64,000 nt of DNA, taken from Vreelandella aquamarina (GTDB taxonomy: Bacteria; Pseudomonadota; Gammaproteobacteria; Pseudomonadales; Halomonadaceae). Position numbers and translations under genes: made by a program. The notes under the pieces were generated by a model that saw only the letters and a list, made by a program, of their open reading frames with translations, was not told the DNA's origin and ran no database searches. The stretch covers positions 1-64,000 of the forward strand of contig NZ_FODB01000008.1 in NCBI RefSeq assembly GCF_900110265.1, given 5' to 3'. Positions 8,734 through 18,465 of the stretch are shown here, in pieces; position 1 is the stretch's first letter; each line of letters begins with the position of its first letter.

Positions 8734-8910
8734 ATGTACATCTACCGCATCATGCTATTTCTTGTGTTTGGCGGCTACCTGCTATCACCGCTGTTTATGG
8801 ATGGCTGGGGCGACCCGAGCGTGGCCTGGTACCGCCCTTTTGCGATTTGGGGCGTCCTGATTGCCCTGACGCTATGGCTTGAGCAGAAGAGGAAGTTAGA
8901 TGAACGCTGA
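8734..8910 (+). CDS. cbrX: Small membrane protein upstream of cbrA (CbrX-like)
   Basis: A 58-residue protein with two predicted membrane helices (residues about 5-20, IMLFLVFGGYLLSPLF, and about 35-50, FAIWGVLIALTLWLE). It ends in a charged tail, KRKLDER. GGAG lies seven bases before ATG 8734, and the gene starts one base after the gluQ stop. Its last 11 bases overlap the cbrA start, so it is translationally coupled to the kinase. This is the position and size of CbrX in Pseudomonas. Its biochemical job is not known; being made together with CbrA suggests it acts on, or tunes synthesis of, the kinase. Confidence 0.78.
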   Translation: MYIYRIMLFLVFGGYLLSPLFMDGWGDPSVAWYRPFAIWGVLIALTLWLEQKRKLDER

Positions 8911-11845
8911 GCTGATAGGCGTTGTATTACTGGGGCTTAGCTACCTGGGGCTGCTGTTTGGCTGCGGCATGGCCGTCGAGCGGGGCTGGGTGCCAGTGCG
9001 TATTACTCGCCACCCGATGGTGTATACCCTAGCGCTCGGCGTATACGCCAGCGCCTGGGCAATTTATGGCAGCATCGAATTAGCCGCGAATGCCGGGTTT
9101 GGCTACCTCGCTTACTACCTAGGGCCAGCGGGAGCTTTCTTACTCGCCCCTGTGCTGCTGGTACCGATTCAGCGCATTACTCGCACTTACCAGCTCTCTT
9201 CGTTGGCGGATCTGTTCGCCTTTCGCTACCGCTCCCGCTGGGCGGGAACGCTTGTCACGCTGCTTAGTCTGATTGCCGTACTACCGCTGCTGGGCATTCA
9301 AGTACACACCTTGAGCGACGCCGTGCAACTGCTAACCGGCAGCCGCTACAGCTCAGCGGTAGCGCTGCTGTTTTGCGCGGTCATTGCAGGCTGCGCCGTG
9401 CTGTTTGGCGCCCGCCACAGCCATCGGCACCGCCACGATACACTGCTGAGCGTCATCGCCTTCGAATCGGTGATCAAACTACTGGCCATGCTCGGGCTCG
9501 GTGCCATTGCCTTATGGTGGGTGTTTAACGGCCCTCAAGATTTACAGCGCTGGCTGGAAGGCCCGGGCGCGGCACTCCAGAGCGCCACCCCACAGCTAGA
9601 AGCCCCCCAGTGGCGCACGCTTCTGCTACTGTTTTTCGCGGCGGCCTTTATGATGCCGCACCTATTTCAGATCACCTTTGCCGAAAGCCTCTCTCGCCAT
9701 ACCTTGCTGCAGGCGAGCTGGACCTTGCCACTCTTTTTGCTACTGATGGCGCTACCGGTGCCGCTGATCTTATGGGCGGCGCAGTCGGCCAACGAGAGCG
9801 TGCCGCTCGCCGCTTACGCGGCGTATCTGATGACCGAGCACTGGTGGGTCGGCGCACTGGCGTTTATCGGCGGCCTAGCGGCCGCCAGCGGTACCATGAT
9901 GATGATCGCGCTCGCACTCTCCGGCATGGTATTGAACCACATCGTGCTGGTCGCCCGCCCGCCAGAGGCGCGTAGCGACCTCTACGGTTGGCTGCTGTGG
10001 CTGCGCCGTGCGCTGGTAGGGGCCGTAATCTTCGGCGGTTGGCTATTTGCTGAAAGCGTCGGGCGTTACCACTCTCTCACTAGCCTTGGGCTGGCTGCCT
10101 TTGTGGGCATGGCCCAGTGCCTACCGGGGCTGCTGGCGCTACTTTACTGGCCCGGCGCGAACCGCAAAGGCATGATTGCTGGCCTTATCGGTGGTATTGG
10201 CGTCTGGCTATGGGGGCTGTGGCTGCCGTTGCTATTCGACATCACCATGCCCGCGCTCCCGTTCACTCTGCTGATGCCCGCCGATGCCCCCGCGTGGTAC
10301 AACGCCACGCTGATTTCGCTAGCGGTGAATATCGTCCTGCTGATTGTGGTGTCGCTGTTTACGCGCATCTCAGAGGGCGAGCGTTCGGCGGCAGAAGCCT
10401 GCTCGGTGGATGCGGTCATCCGCTCGAAACGCCTACCGCTGGAAGCCGCCACGGCGGGTGACTTCCCCGCCCACTTAGCTCAGGCACTTGGTGATGAAGC
10501 CGCCAGTCGCGAGGTGGACCGCGCCTTAAAAGCGCTCAACCTGACCCCGCAAGAGCGCCGTCCCTATGCGCTGCGCCGTTTACGCGACCGCATTCAAGCC
10601 AACTTATCAGGGCTCATGGGGCCGTCGGTGGCGCGGGATATCGTGGATAGATACCTGCCCTATCGCCACGACGATGCTCCCGTCACCGATGATATTCACT
10701 TTGTAGAGAGCCGCTTAGAAGCCTACCGCTCGCGCCTCACCGGGCTTGCCAGAGAACTCGACGGGCTGCGCCGCCACCACCGTCAAACCCTAGCCTATCT
10801 GCCGGTGGGGCTGTGCGTTTTGGGCGACGACGATGAGCTTCTGATGTGGAACCAAGCGCTCTCCCAGCTCTCCGGCATCAGCGGCGAAAGCGTGATCGGC
10901 TCCCGACGCGACAGCCTGCCGCCGCCCTGGCCCACCCTACTGGGCAGCGTGCTGAATGCCAGCCAAACACCGCTGTACAAACAGGCGGTCACGCTGCACG
11001 GCAAAGACTACTTTTTGACGCTGCACAAAGCGGTGCTCAGCGGCCACGATAGTCGTGGCGGCAGCGTCATTCTGGTAGAGGATCACACCGAGATGAAATG
11101 GCTGGAAGAGGAGCTAGTGCACGCCGCGCGGCTCGCCTCCATTGGCCAGCTCGCCGCTGGTGTAGCCCACGAGATTGGCAACCCGATTACCGGCATCTCA
11201 TCGCTGGCGCAAAACCTGCGCTACGACACCGAAGACCCGGCGCTGCTGGAAACCGCCGACCAAATTCAGCAGCTCACTCAGCGGGTGACTAAAATCGTCA
11301 ACTCCCTGGTGGGATTTGCCCATGGCGGACGCCCCGCGCTACCGCTTCCCGCCGCGCCAGCATCGCTGAAAACGGTCAGCGAAGATGCGCTGCACTTGAT
11401 CCATTTAGCCCGCTCAGGCGAGGATGTCACCTTTACCAACGCCTGCCCAAGTGACATTGTGGTGCGCGGTGATGCACAGCGCCTGACCCAAGTCATGGTA
11501 AATTTACTGAGCAACGCCAAGGACGCCTGCCAGCCACAGGGTACGGTACGTATTGAGGCAGGCACCCAGGCCAGCCACGCTTGGTGGCGCGTCGTCGATG
11601 ACGGCCATGGGATTGATCCCAGCGTTAAACACCGTCTGTTCGAACCGTTCACCACCACCAAACCCCCGGGTGAAGGCACCGGACTTGGGTTATCGTTGGC
11701 GTATCAAATTATCAATGAGCACCAAGGCAAAATAGAGGTCGCTTCACCACCTCCCGGAAAGCCTCGCGGCACGGCCATTACGCTATGGCTACCGCTTTAC
11801 CAACAGGATGATCACTTGCCCCATGCCCAGGATACTGATTGTTGA
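8900..11845 (+). CDS. cbrA: CbrA-type transporter-like sensor histidine kinase
   Basis: A 981-residue inner-membrane protein. Residues 1 to about 500 form a sodium:solute symporter-like domain with about a dozen hydrophobic helices. A linker and a PAS-like segment (about 630-720, [17 protein letters not shown]) follow. Then come HisKA ([19 protein letters not shown], phospho-His near residue 757) and HATPase with N box [10 protein letters not shown]1 DDGHGID and G2 [10 protein letters not shown]. In Pseudomonas CbrA senses carbon/nitrogen status, and its transporter domain can take up histidine. It would phosphorylate CbrB, whose gene overlaps its 3' end. AGAGGAAG precedes the ATG. Confidence 0.94.
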   Translation: MNAELIGVVLLGLSYLGLLFGCGMAVERGWVPVRITRHPMVYTLALGVYASAWAIYGSIELAANAGFGYLAYYLGPAGAFLLAPVLLVPIQRITRTYQLSSLADLFAFRYRSRWAGTLVTLLSLIAVLPLLGIQVHTLSDAVQLLTGSRYSSAVALLFCAVIAGCAVLFGARHSHRHRHDTLLSVIAFESVIKLLAMLGLGAIALWWVFNGPQDLQRWLEGPGAALQSATPQLEAPQWRTLLLLFFAAAFMMPHLFQITFAESLSRHTLLQASWTLPLFLLLMALPVPLILWAAQSANESVPLAAYAAYLMTEHWWVGALAFIGGLAAASGTMMMIALALSGMVLNHIVLVARPPEARSDLYGWLLWLRRALVGAVIFGGWLFAESVGRYHSLTSLGLAAFVGMAQCLPGLLALLYWPGANRKGMIAGLIGGIGVWLWGLWLPLLFDITMPALPFTLLMPADAPAWYNATLISLAVNIVLLIVVSLFTRISEGERSAAEACSVDAVIRSKRLPLEAATAGDFPAHLAQALGDEAASREVDRALKALNLTPQERRPYALRRLRDRIQANLSGLMGPSVARDIVDRYLPYRHDDAPVTDDIHFVESRLEAYRSRLTGLARELDGLRRHHRQTLAYLPVGLCVLGDDDELLMWNQALSQLSGISGESVIGSRRDSLPPPWPTLLGSVLNASQTPLYKQAVTLHGKDYFLTLHKAVLSGHDSRGGSVILVEDHTEMKWLEEELVHAARLASIGQLAAGVAHEIGNPITGISSLAQNLRYDTEDPALLETADQIQQLTQRVTKIVNSLVGFAHGGRPALPLPAAPASLKTVSEDALHLIHLARSGEDVTFTNACPSDIVVRGDAQRLTQVMVNLLSNAKDACQPQGTVRIEAGTQASHAWWRVVDDGHGIDPSVKHRLFEPFTTTKPPGEGTGLGLSLAYQIINEHQGKIEVASPPPGKPRGTAITLWLPLYQQDDHLPHAQDTDC

Positions 11846-13205
11846 AGATGAAGCGATTATTCGCAGCGCGCTAAAGCGCTTACTGGAACGTCATCACTAC
11901 AGCGTCAGCGAAGCGGCCAGCGCCGAAGAGGCCCGTACGCAGCCGCTCAGCGACTTTGACCTCATCATCAGCGACCTGCGCCTGCCGGGGGAGCCGGGCA
12001 CGACGCTCATTGAGCTAGCGGCCCCCGCCCCGGTATTGATCATGACCAGCTACGCCAGCATGCGTTCGGCGGTGGATGCGCTCAAGCAGGGCGCCGTTGA
12101 TTATGTTGCCAAGCCCTTCGACCACACCGAGCTATTGGAAACGGTTGAACGCATTCTGCATAAGCAGTCGATGCAGCAGGGCACGCCGCCTGATATCACC
12201 GACGGAGGTGGCGGCCGTCAAACCATGATTGGCGACTGCATCGCCATGCAGGAGGTTTACACGCGCATTCGTAAAACCGCGCCTGCGGACGTCACCGTGC
12301 TCATCCAAGGCGAATCAGGCACTGGCAAGGAGCTGGTCGCGCGCGCCATCCATCAGCAGAGCAAGCGCGCCAAAGCGCCGCTGATTTGCGTGAACTGCGC
12401 GGCGATCCCCGAAACGCTGATCGAGTCCGAGCTGTTTGGCCATGAGAAAGGAGCGTTTACCGGTGCCAGCGCGGCGCGCACCGGCTTGGTCGAAGCCGCC
12501 GACGGCGGCACGCTTTTTCTCGATGAAATTGGCGAGCTGCCCCTGGACGCCCAGGCGCGATTGCTGCGGGTACTGCAAGAGGGCGAAATCCGCAAAATTG
12601 GCTCCGTGGAAACCCGCCATGTGGACGTTCGCTTGATTGCCGCCACTCACCGTGACCTGCGCGCGCTTTCCAAAAGCGGCGAGTTCCGGCTTGATTTGTA
12701 CTACCGGCTGAACGTGATGCAGATTGCCCTGCCACCGCTACGCGAGCGCGAAGATGACGTACTTAAAATCGCCGACATCCTGCTGGAAAAGGCCTGCAAG
12801 CGCCACGAGCGCCCCGGGCTGCGGCTCTCTAGAGCGGCTCGTCAGGATCTACGCGACTACCCCTGGCCCGGTAACGTGCGCGAGCTTGAAAATGCTCTGG
12901 AGCGCGGAGTTATTCTCGCCGAAGGGCATTTGATTCACCCCGATGATTTGGGACTTGGCCCGGCGACTAACCGACCTCACCCACCTGCCGTTAGCCCTGG
13001 GGCTTCCACAAATGACGACGCCACGACGGCTGACGAAGACGACCTTTCCCTCGAAGATTACTTCCAGCATTTTGTGCTGGAACACCAGGACCAAATGAGC
13101 GAAACCGAGCTGGCCCAGAAACTAGGTATTAGCCGTAAAAACTTATGGGAACGTCGCCAGCGACTGGGCATTCCGCGGAAAAAAACTGCCCGCCGCCAGA
13201 ATTAG
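11823..13205 (+). CDS. cbrB: CbrB, NtrC-family sigma54 activator
   Basis: A 460-residue response regulator. The receiver domain has ILIVEDEA, the phospho-acceptor Asp in [10 protein letters not shown], and the conserved Lys in VAKPFDH. The AAA+ domain carries Walker A GESGTGKE, the sigma54-contacting loop GAFTGA, Walker [13 protein letters not shown], and the arginine region [10 protein letters not shown] Fis-type helix-turn-helix lies at the C-terminus ([23 protein letters not shown]). ATG 11823 gives the family N-terminus and overlaps cbrA by 23 bases. The intact GAFTGA loop means it should work with sigma54; a sigma54-type promoter lies 230 bp downstream. Confidence 0.94.
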   Translation: MPRILIVEDEAIIRSALKRLLERHHYSVSEAASAEEARTQPLSDFDLIISDLRLPGEPGTTLIELAAPAPVLIMTSYASMRSAVDALKQGAVDYVAKPFDHTELLETVERILHKQSMQQGTPPDITDGGGGRQTMIGDCIAMQEVYTRIRKTAPADVTVLIQGESGTGKELVARAIHQQSKRAKAPLICVNCAAIPETLIESELFGHEKGAFTGASAARTGLVEAADGGTLFLDEIGELPLDAQARLLRVLQEGEIRKIGSVETRHVDVRLIAATHRDLRALSKSGEFRLDLYYRLNVMQIALPPLREREDDVLKIADILLEKACKRHERPGLRLSRAARQDLRDYPWPGNVRELENALERGVILAEGHLIHPDDLGLGPATNRPHPPAVSPGASTNDDATTADEDDLSLEDYFQHFVLEHQDQMSETELAQKLGISRKNLWERRQRLGIPRKKTARRQN

Positions 13206-13296
13206 CGTACCGATTGGCTGTTTTTGCAGGGGCTACCCCCTGATCATAAGACTAACGTCCAATAGATTGATTTTCATAAGAAATACTCAAAATATC

Positions 13297-13360
13297 GTTA
13301 CCCAGACACTGTTACCTTCCCACACAACGAAGCGAAAAATAGGGTCAAAAACGGGTAACA
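13297..13360 (+). promoter_or_regulatory. Candidate CbrB upstream activator sites
   Basis: GTTAC occurs at 13297-13301 and as TGTTAC at 13310-13315; the inverted half-site GTAACA lies at 13355-13360. They sit 75-140 bases upstream of the sigma54 promoter at 13435, the normal distance for an NtrC-type activator. My recollection is that CbrB sites in Pseudomonas are TGTTAC/GTAACA palindromes. The half-site spacing here (39 bases) looks wide, so the pairing is a guess. Confidence 0.45.
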
Positions 13361-13434
13361 CTTTCCCTTCCAATTAGTTCCCTGGCCCACCCAAAAATCG
13401 CCAAACCATTGAAATACATAACGTATCAAATGAG

Positions 13435-13450
13435 TGGCACGGCGAGTGCA
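13435..13450 (+). promoter_or_regulatory. Sigma54 (RpoN) promoter of the CrcZ-like RNA
   Basis: TGGCACGGCGAGTGCA has the invariant GG (13436-13437) and GC (13448-13449) separated by exactly ten bases, with the full TGGCAC minus-24 element. Transcription should start about 12 bases later, near the G run at 13459-13461. It lies in the gene-free stretch after cbrB and faces the A-rich RNA region. Confidence 0.82.
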
Positions 13451-13458
13451 ATATTACT

Positions 13459-13945
13459 GGGTAAGAAGAACAAACTGGGCAGCGCGGTTAGTCGCTAACA
13501 AAAACAACATGACACCGCCCCGACCTGAGCCAAAACAAAAACAACAAGGCCAGGTAGAGATAACGGCACGAACAAGAACAACAGGCTTGAGTCTCATGAC
13601 TTGCACGCGCAGCACAGGGTTACCTAGCGGAGCCAAGCAAACGCGCAGCAAACAATAACAATACACAGCAAGTGCCCAAATAAGGACGCGACGTACACAA
13701 GGTCTGCACCCAAACAACAACAATAGCAGCATAGGTGTACACCCCCGGAGCCAATAACAACTCGCCGGGAGAGAAAAGTTCGCGGTTGGATTATTGTTTT
13801 GAATACGAGGCGGTCGGAATCAGAGTGGTTCTTTACGCCTGCCGACTGCGGTGCGTATTCAGGGCGATGTGCCATCATGAATAAAAACAGCAGCATGGAT
13901 GCTGATTGTCTGCTTTATAGGGGAGGCTCACGTAGCCTCCCCTTT
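13459..13945 (+). ncRNA. crcZ: CrcZ-like Hfq-sequestering small RNA (candidate)
   Basis: No plausible protein gene fills 13206-14102. From the predicted sigma54 start to a hairpin at 13919-13943 the plus strand holds eight matches to the Hfq/Crc motif AANAANAA: starting at 13463, 13497, 13535, 13571, 13651, 13713, 13753 and 13880. About 0.1 would be expected by chance in this length. Pseudomonas CrcZ lies at exactly this place between cbrB and pcnB, is driven by CbrB and sigma54, and titrates Hfq to relieve catabolite repression. GAATACG (13801-13807) and CGTATTC (13854-13860) pair to close a structured 3' part. Both ends are predictions; about 485 nt would be longer than the roughly 400 nt of Pseudomonas CrcZ. 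Confidence 0.8.
13919..13945 (+). terminator. Hairpin ending the CrcZ-like RNA
   Basis: AGGGGAGGCT (13919-13928) pairs perfectly with AGCCTCCCCT (13934-13943) around CACGT. The following T run is short (TTT, then CC), so termination may be partial. Some read-through into pcnB is possible. Confidence 0.65.
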
Positions 13946-14102
13946 CCGCGTTTACGGGTGGCATTGACATCAGGTCCGACGGCTCATTGCAAACCGCTCT
14001 TTGCAAGCCCCAGGGGGTCGGATACACTCAACCCTTTACCGTCCTCCATACGGTCACGTTTTTCGAAACTGTTTTCGATACACTGCGAGTCGATATCGCC
14101 GC

Positions 14103-15491
14103 ATGTTTAAAGGATTTACCCGTTTATTACATAGCCCGGGAGAGCACTTGAAATCCCTGCTCGATTCCCCTGAGAGCGCCTCTGATGCGCTCAGTCCTCG
14201 TATTATTCCGCGCTCCGAGCATCCCGTCTCTCGTCAGCAAATCAGTGAAGCCGCGCTCAAGGTGCTGTACCGCCTCAATGGGGCTGGTTTCGATGCCTAT
14301 CTTGTCGGTGGCTGCATTCGCGACGCGCTGCTGGGCAAAATGCCGAAAGACTTCGATGTTGCCACCAACGCAACGCCCGAGCAGGTGCGCGACCTATTTC
14401 GCAACTCACGCCTGATTGGCCGCCGCTTCCGCATCGTTCACGTGCGCTTTGGCCGCGAAGTCATCGAGGTGACCACCTTCCGTGGTAAACCCCAGGACGA
14501 GCACGGCGACCATATCGCTCACCAGTCGGACGATGGCCTGCTGCTGCGGGACAACGTGTGGGGCAATATCGAAGAAGACGCGCTGCGCCGTGACTTCACC
14601 GTCAATGCGCTCTACTACAATATTGCTGATTTCACGATCCACGACTTTGCCAACGGCGCGCGGGATATTGAGTCACGCACGCTGCGGCTGATCGGCGACC
14701 CCACGACCCGCTACCGTGAAGACCCGGTACGGATGCTGCGCGCGGTTCGCTTTGCAGCCAAGCTCGACTTCACCATCGAGCCCGCCACCGAAGCGCCGAT
14801 GTACGACTTGGCGCCGCTGCTGCTGCAAATTCCACCTGCGCGCCTGTTTGATGAAGTGCTCAAGCTGTTTATGGCGGGCCACGGATTAATCACTTTCCGC
14901 CTGCTCAGCCATTACAATCTGTTTGGCATGCTCTTCCCGGAATCAGAAGAAGCCATGGCCGATGCCGCTTGGGCAGAAGAGCTGATTGAACAAGCGTTGA
15001 CCAATACCGATAAGCGTATTGCTGACGGCCGTCCAGTCACGCCAGCGTTCTTATTAGCGGCTTTTTTATGGGCACCTGTGGCCCATCGCCAAGCGGCGCT
15101 TGAGCGCGAAGGTATGCCCGCCGTGCCTGCATTACAAACAGCAGCGCAAGAGGTTGTCTCGCGTCAGCTGCAGCATATTTCGATTCCCAAGCGCTTTGGT
15201 ATCCCCATGCGTGAAATCTGGGAGCTGCAAGCACGCTTGCCGATGCGCCGGGGCAAACGGGCTTTCCAAACCCGCGAGCATCCGCGCTTCCGTGCTGCTT
15301 ATGACCTCCTGTTGCTACGTGAACAGGCGGGTGAAATTCCCCGTGGGCTGGGCGACTGGTGGACGGCATTTCAGAAAGGCGATGAGCACGAACAGCTCCG
15401 CCTACTGCAAAAAGTCGGCAGCGATCCTGCCAGCCAAGGTGACCGCCGGCGCAAAAAACGCCGCAAGCCGCGGAAGGCGAACAGTGAATAA
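14103..15491 (+). CDS. pcnB: Poly(A) polymerase I
   Basis: A 462-residue PcnB that adds poly(A) tails to RNA 3' ends and promotes decay. Seen: the nucleotidyltransferase motif YLVGGCIRDALLGKMPKDFDVATNA near residue 65 with the metal-binding Asp pair, the RNA-binding block RRDFTVNALYY, and YREDPVRMLRAVRFAAKL typical of class II polymerases. A basic tail (RRRKKRRKPRKA) closes the protein. ATG 14103 was preferred over the longer open frame from 14001 because the family starts there. The start codon of folK lies inside its last codons. Confidence 0.94.
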   Translation: MFKGFTRLLHSPGEHLKSLLDSPESASDALSPRIIPRSEHPVSRQQISEAALKVLYRLNGAGFDAYLVGGCIRDALLGKMPKDFDVATNATPEQVRDLFRNSRLIGRRFRIVHVRFGREVIEVTTFRGKPQDEHGDHIAHQSDDGLLLRDNVWGNIEEDALRRDFTVNALYYNIADFTIHDFANGARDIESRTLRLIGDPTTRYREDPVRMLRAVRFAAKLDFTIEPATEAPMYDLAPLLLQIPPARLFDEVLKLFMAGHGLITFRLLSHYNLFGMLFPESEEAMADAAWAEELIEQALTNTDKRIADGRPVTPAFLLAAFLWAPVAHRQAALEREGMPAVPALQTAAQEVVSRQLQHISIPKRFGIPMREIWELQARLPMRRGKRAFQTREHPRFRAAYDLLLLREQAGEIPRGLGDWWTAFQKGDEHEQLRLLQKVGSDPASQGDRRRKKRRKPRKANSE

Positions 15492-16011
15492 CGCCATTCG
15501 TAGTTACATCGGCCTTGGTAGCAATTTGGAGAACCCCAAAGGTCAGGTGCAGCAGGCGCTTCAAGAGCTAGCTGCCCTGCCCTTGTCTCGGCTGGTGGCT
15601 AGCTCGTCACTCTACGCCACCCCCCCTGTAGGCCCTCAAGACCAGCCTGACTTTATCAACGCGGTCGCCTGCCTCGAGACGCATCTTTCGCCTTTGGCAC
15701 TGCTGGATCAACTGCAGGCGCTGGAGCAGCGCCATCGCCGGCGGCGGCTGCGCCACTGGGGGCCGCGCACGCTGGATTTAGACCTGCTGCTCTACGGCGA
15801 ACTCACGCTTCATCAGCCACGCTTGACCGTTCCCCATGGGCAGATGCACGCCCGCGCTTTCGTGTTAGTCCCACTGGTGGAAGTGGCCACAGCGCTTCAG
15901 CACCCCATCACCCTACATCAGCAGCCGCTTAATCACTGGCTAACAGCTGTAAATATGAGCGATATTCGGCACTTAAATGATACCGGCGTCACCGCGACTG
16001 CTACCATCTGA
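15484..16011 (+). CDS. folK: HPPK, 6-hydroxymethyl-dihydropterin pyrophosphokinase
   Basis: A 175-residue enzyme that transfers pyrophosphate from ATP to 6-hydroxymethyl-dihydropterin in folate synthesis. Seen: SYIGLGSNL at the start, SLYATPPVGPQDQPDFINAV, the ATP/metal motif GPRTLDLDLLLYG (the two catalytic Asp residues), and VPHGQMHARAFVLVPL. The start is GTG 15484, which overlaps the end of pcnB by eight bases and places the SYIGLGSN motif at the usual residue 5-12. The next folate enzyme, folP, is at 32883 on the other strand. Confidence 0.94.
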   Translation: MNNAIRSYIGLGSNLENPKGQVQQALQELAALPLSRLVASSSLYATPPVGPQDQPDFINAVACLETHLSPLALLDQLQALEQRHRRRRLRHWGPRTLDLDLLLYGELTLHQPRLTVPHGQMHARAFVLVPLVEVATALQHPITLHQQPLNHWLTAVNMSDIRHLNDTGVTATATI

Positions 16012-16165
16012 CACAAATCTCGACACCACGCCCCCAATCAGGTAACAATTGCCGGTTACGCCACATCGCGCAGGCAGGGACGCTGCGATAATAATGGCCG
16101 AGCAAAGCAGGCGCGTCACACCCCCCTGCCGCATCGGCCCCATAAAGATTGAATGAGAGCACGCC

Positions 16166-16957
16166 ATGAAAACCGTCACCCTGAGCACTCTGCAGGCGTA
16201 TAAGCGCGCCGGTGAAACGTTCAGTTGCCTGACTGCTTACGATGCCTCCTTTGCCCATGCCGCTAGCGCGGCAGGTATTGATGTCCTACTGGTAGGCGAC
16301 TCCCTGGGCATGGTTCTGCAAGGCCATAGCAGCACCCTCCCTGTGACTATTGACGACATCTGCTACCACACCCGCTGTGCAGCACGTGGCAAAGGCCACA
16401 GCCTGCTAATGGTCGACCTGCCGTTTATGAGCAACGCCACCACCGAGCGCTTGTTGGAAGATGGCGCGGCACTCATGCGCGCAGGTGCGGAGCTGGTGAA
16501 GGTAGAGGGCGAGGCGTGGATGGCCGACGGCATACGCGAACTGACGCGCCGTGGCGTACCGGTGTGCGCCCACTTAGGCTTAACGCCGCAAACCGTTTAC
16601 CAGTTGGGCGGTTATAAAGTGCAGGGCCGCGAGGCCGAGCAGGCAGAAAAAATCATTAATGATGCCAAAGTGCTGGTCGAGGCGGGAGCGTCGGTCATCC
16701 TATTAGAGTGCGTGCCCGCTAGCCTTGGCAAAGCGGTTACCGACGCCCTCGATGTCCCAGTCATCGGTATTGGCGCAGGCCCGGATACCGACGGCCAGAT
16801 TCTGGTAATGCACGACGTGCTGGGCGTTACCCATGGCCGCACACCGCGTTTTGTGAAGAACTTTATGGCGGACGCACACTCTATTCAAGGTGCGTTTGAG
16901 CAGTACCATGAAGCGGTCAAAACCCGCACGTTTCCCGCTCTGGAACACTGTTTTTAA
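16166..16957 (+). CDS. panB: Ketopantoate hydroxymethyltransferase
   Basis: First step of pantothenate synthesis: adds a hydroxymethyl group from 5,10-methylene-THF to 2-ketoisovalerate. The 263-residue protein shows LTAYDASFA, the metal-binding DVLLVGDSLGMVLQGH, DLPFMS, VKVEGE with the catalytic Glu region ILLECVP, and VIGIGAGPDTDGQILVMHD. GAGAGCACGCC precedes ATG 16166. panC follows directly, giving a panB-panC-panD order, which supplies coenzyme A. Confidence 0.96.
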   Translation: MKTVTLSTLQAYKRAGETFSCLTAYDASFAHAASAAGIDVLLVGDSLGMVLQGHSSTLPVTIDDICYHTRCAARGKGHSLLMVDLPFMSNATTERLLEDGAALMRAGAELVKVEGEAWMADGIRELTRRGVPVCAHLGLTPQTVYQLGGYKVQGREAEQAEKIINDAKVLVEAGASVILLECVPASLGKAVTDALDVPVIGIGAGPDTDGQILVMHDVLGVTHGRTPRFVKNFMADAHSIQGAFEQYHEAVKTRTFPALEHCF

Positions 16958-16978
16958 GTGAGTGACAGCGAATCCCCT

Positions 16979-17839
16979 ATGCGCACTTTGCGAGATATTA
17001 ACGAGCTACGCGCCACTCTGCGCGACTATCGCCTAAAGGGCCAGCGCATTGCGCTGGTGCCTACCATGGGCAACCTGCACGCTGGGCATTTGGCACTCAT
17101 TGCGACCGCCCGCCAGCATGCAGATGTGGTCGTCTCCAGTCTGTTTGTTAACCCAATGCAGTTTGGCCCTGGCGAAGATTTAGACGCCTACCCGCGCACG
17201 TTTGAAGCTGACCAGCGCCAGCTCACCGAAGCAGGCTGTGATCTGCTGTTTGCCCCGACAGTGAGCGCCCTTTACCCCAACGGCTTGGATGCGCAAACCC
17301 GTGTTCACGTGCCCGAGGTCGGCGAAGGGCTTTGCGGTGGCTCACGCCCTGGGCATTTTGACGGTGTCTCCACCGTAGTGAGCATGCTGTTTAACCTAGT
17401 GCAGCCAGATGTCGCTTGCTTTGGTGAAAAGGACTACCAGCAGCTGGCGGTGATCCGCAAGCTGGTGGCTGATCTGCACATGCCCATCGAGATTATTGGC
17501 GTGCCGATTGTGCGCGCCGACGATGGCTTGGCGCTCTCCTCACGTAATGGCTACCTCAGCGAGCAGGAGCGCGCCATAGCGCCCACGCTCTACCGTACGC
17601 TGTGCGAGCTACGTGATGCGCTGGCCCAAGGCGAATCCGCCGAACAGGTACTACAACGGGGTAAAACCGCGCTGTATGATGCCGGTTTTACGCCGGACTA
17701 TCTTGAGCTGCGGGATGCCACCCTAAAACCTGTGGCGGTCTCCACGCGCCATGCCGTGCTCTTAGCCGCCGCCAAGCTCGGCCCAGCCCGGCTTATCGAC
17801 AATCTCAGCGTGCAGCTTCCTAGCGCTGCCACTGACTAG
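16979..17839 (+). CDS. panC: Pantothenate synthetase
   Basis: Joins pantoate and beta-alanine with ATP to give pantothenate. Seen: [15 protein letters not shown] (ATP HIGH-like motif), [55 protein letters not shown], and [14 protein letters not shown] 16979 places PTMGN at residue 28 as in the family, giving 286 residues. A GTG at 16958, directly after the panB stop, is an alternative that adds seven residues; neither has a clear ribosome site. It is coupled to panB. Confidence 0.94.
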   Translation: MRTLRDINELRATLRDYRLKGQRIALVPTMGNLHAGHLALIATARQHADVVVSSLFVNPMQFGPGEDLDAYPRTFEADQRQLTEAGCDLLFAPTVSALYPNGLDAQTRVHVPEVGEGLCGGSRPGHFDGVSTVVSMLFNLVQPDVACFGEKDYQQLAVIRKLVADLHMPIEIIGVPIVRADDGLALSSRNGYLSEQERAIAPTLYRTLCELRDALAQGESAEQVLQRGKTALYDAGFTPDYLELRDATLKPVAVSTRHAVLLAAAKLGPARLIDNLSVQLPSAATD

Positions 17840-17872
17840 CCCGTCAGGCTAGCTCTTTACCCAGGAGTTTCT

Positions 17873-18253
17873 ATGCATACCATTATGCTCAAAGCCAAGC
17901 TGCACATGGCCCGCGTTACCCACGCCGTTCTCAATTACGAAGGCTCGTGCGCCATCGACGGCGAACTGCTGGATATGGCCGGTATCCGCGAAAATGAACA
18001 GATTCAGATTTATAACGTGGAGAACGGCGAGCGCTTCACCACTTATGCCATTCGTGGCGAAGAGGGGTCACGTTTGATCTCGATCAACGGCGCAGCGGCG
18101 CACCTAGCCTCGCCAGGGCACCGCATCATTATTTGCAGCTACGCCCACTACTCAGAAGCCGAACTTGAAAACCATCAGCCTGCGCTGGTGTATCTCCAAG
18201 AAGGCAACCACGTTAGCCATACCAGCAACGCCATTCCGGTCCAATTGGCATAA
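17873..18253 (+). CDS. panD: Aspartate 1-decarboxylase precursor
   Basis: Makes beta-alanine from aspartate for pantothenate. The 126-residue proenzyme cuts itself between Gly24 and Ser25 to form a pyruvoyl group; the site YEGSC is intact at residues 22-26. Also seen: [12 protein letters not shown] at the start (active-site Lys9), [17 protein letters not shown], and [26 protein letters not shown] stands before ATG 17873. It lies 33 bp after panC and ends at a terminator. Confidence 0.96.
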   Translation: MHTIMLKAKLHMARVTHAVLNYEGSCAIDGELLDMAGIRENEQIQIYNVENGERFTTYAIRGEEGSRLISINGAAAHLASPGHRIIICSYAHYSEAELENHQPALVYLQEGNHVSHTSNAIPVQLA

Positions 18254-18283
18254 GCTAATCATCTGAGAATGCGTTGTTATTTA

Positions 18284-18309
18284 ACGGGCCGTTGATCGGC
18301 CTGTTTTTA
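18284..18309 (+). terminator. Terminator of the panBCD cluster
   Basis: ACGGGCCG (18284-18291) pairs with CGGCCTGT (18297-18304), one pair being G-T, around TTGAT, followed by TTTTATT. It is 30 bases after the panD stop. Confidence 0.85.
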
Positions 18310-18465
18310 TTTGCCAAAAAAGCGTATTGCCGCAATGCACAACCTTCCCCTATGCTGATAGCCAAGCCTGTCAATACACGCTAATAACGATGTTAATAAC
18401 AACGGATAGGCAGCGACGTCTATCTGCCATAGGAACGATGCAACACTTACTCAAGGAGTCATCGT

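Noticed and set aside
13434-13896. Open frames on both strands in the cbrB-pcnB gap (74, 92 and 90 codons)
   Set aside because: They have low-complexity, Asn/Lys/Gln- or Leu/Val/Cys-biased translations, no ribosome sites, and lie on top of the A-rich RNA and its promoter.
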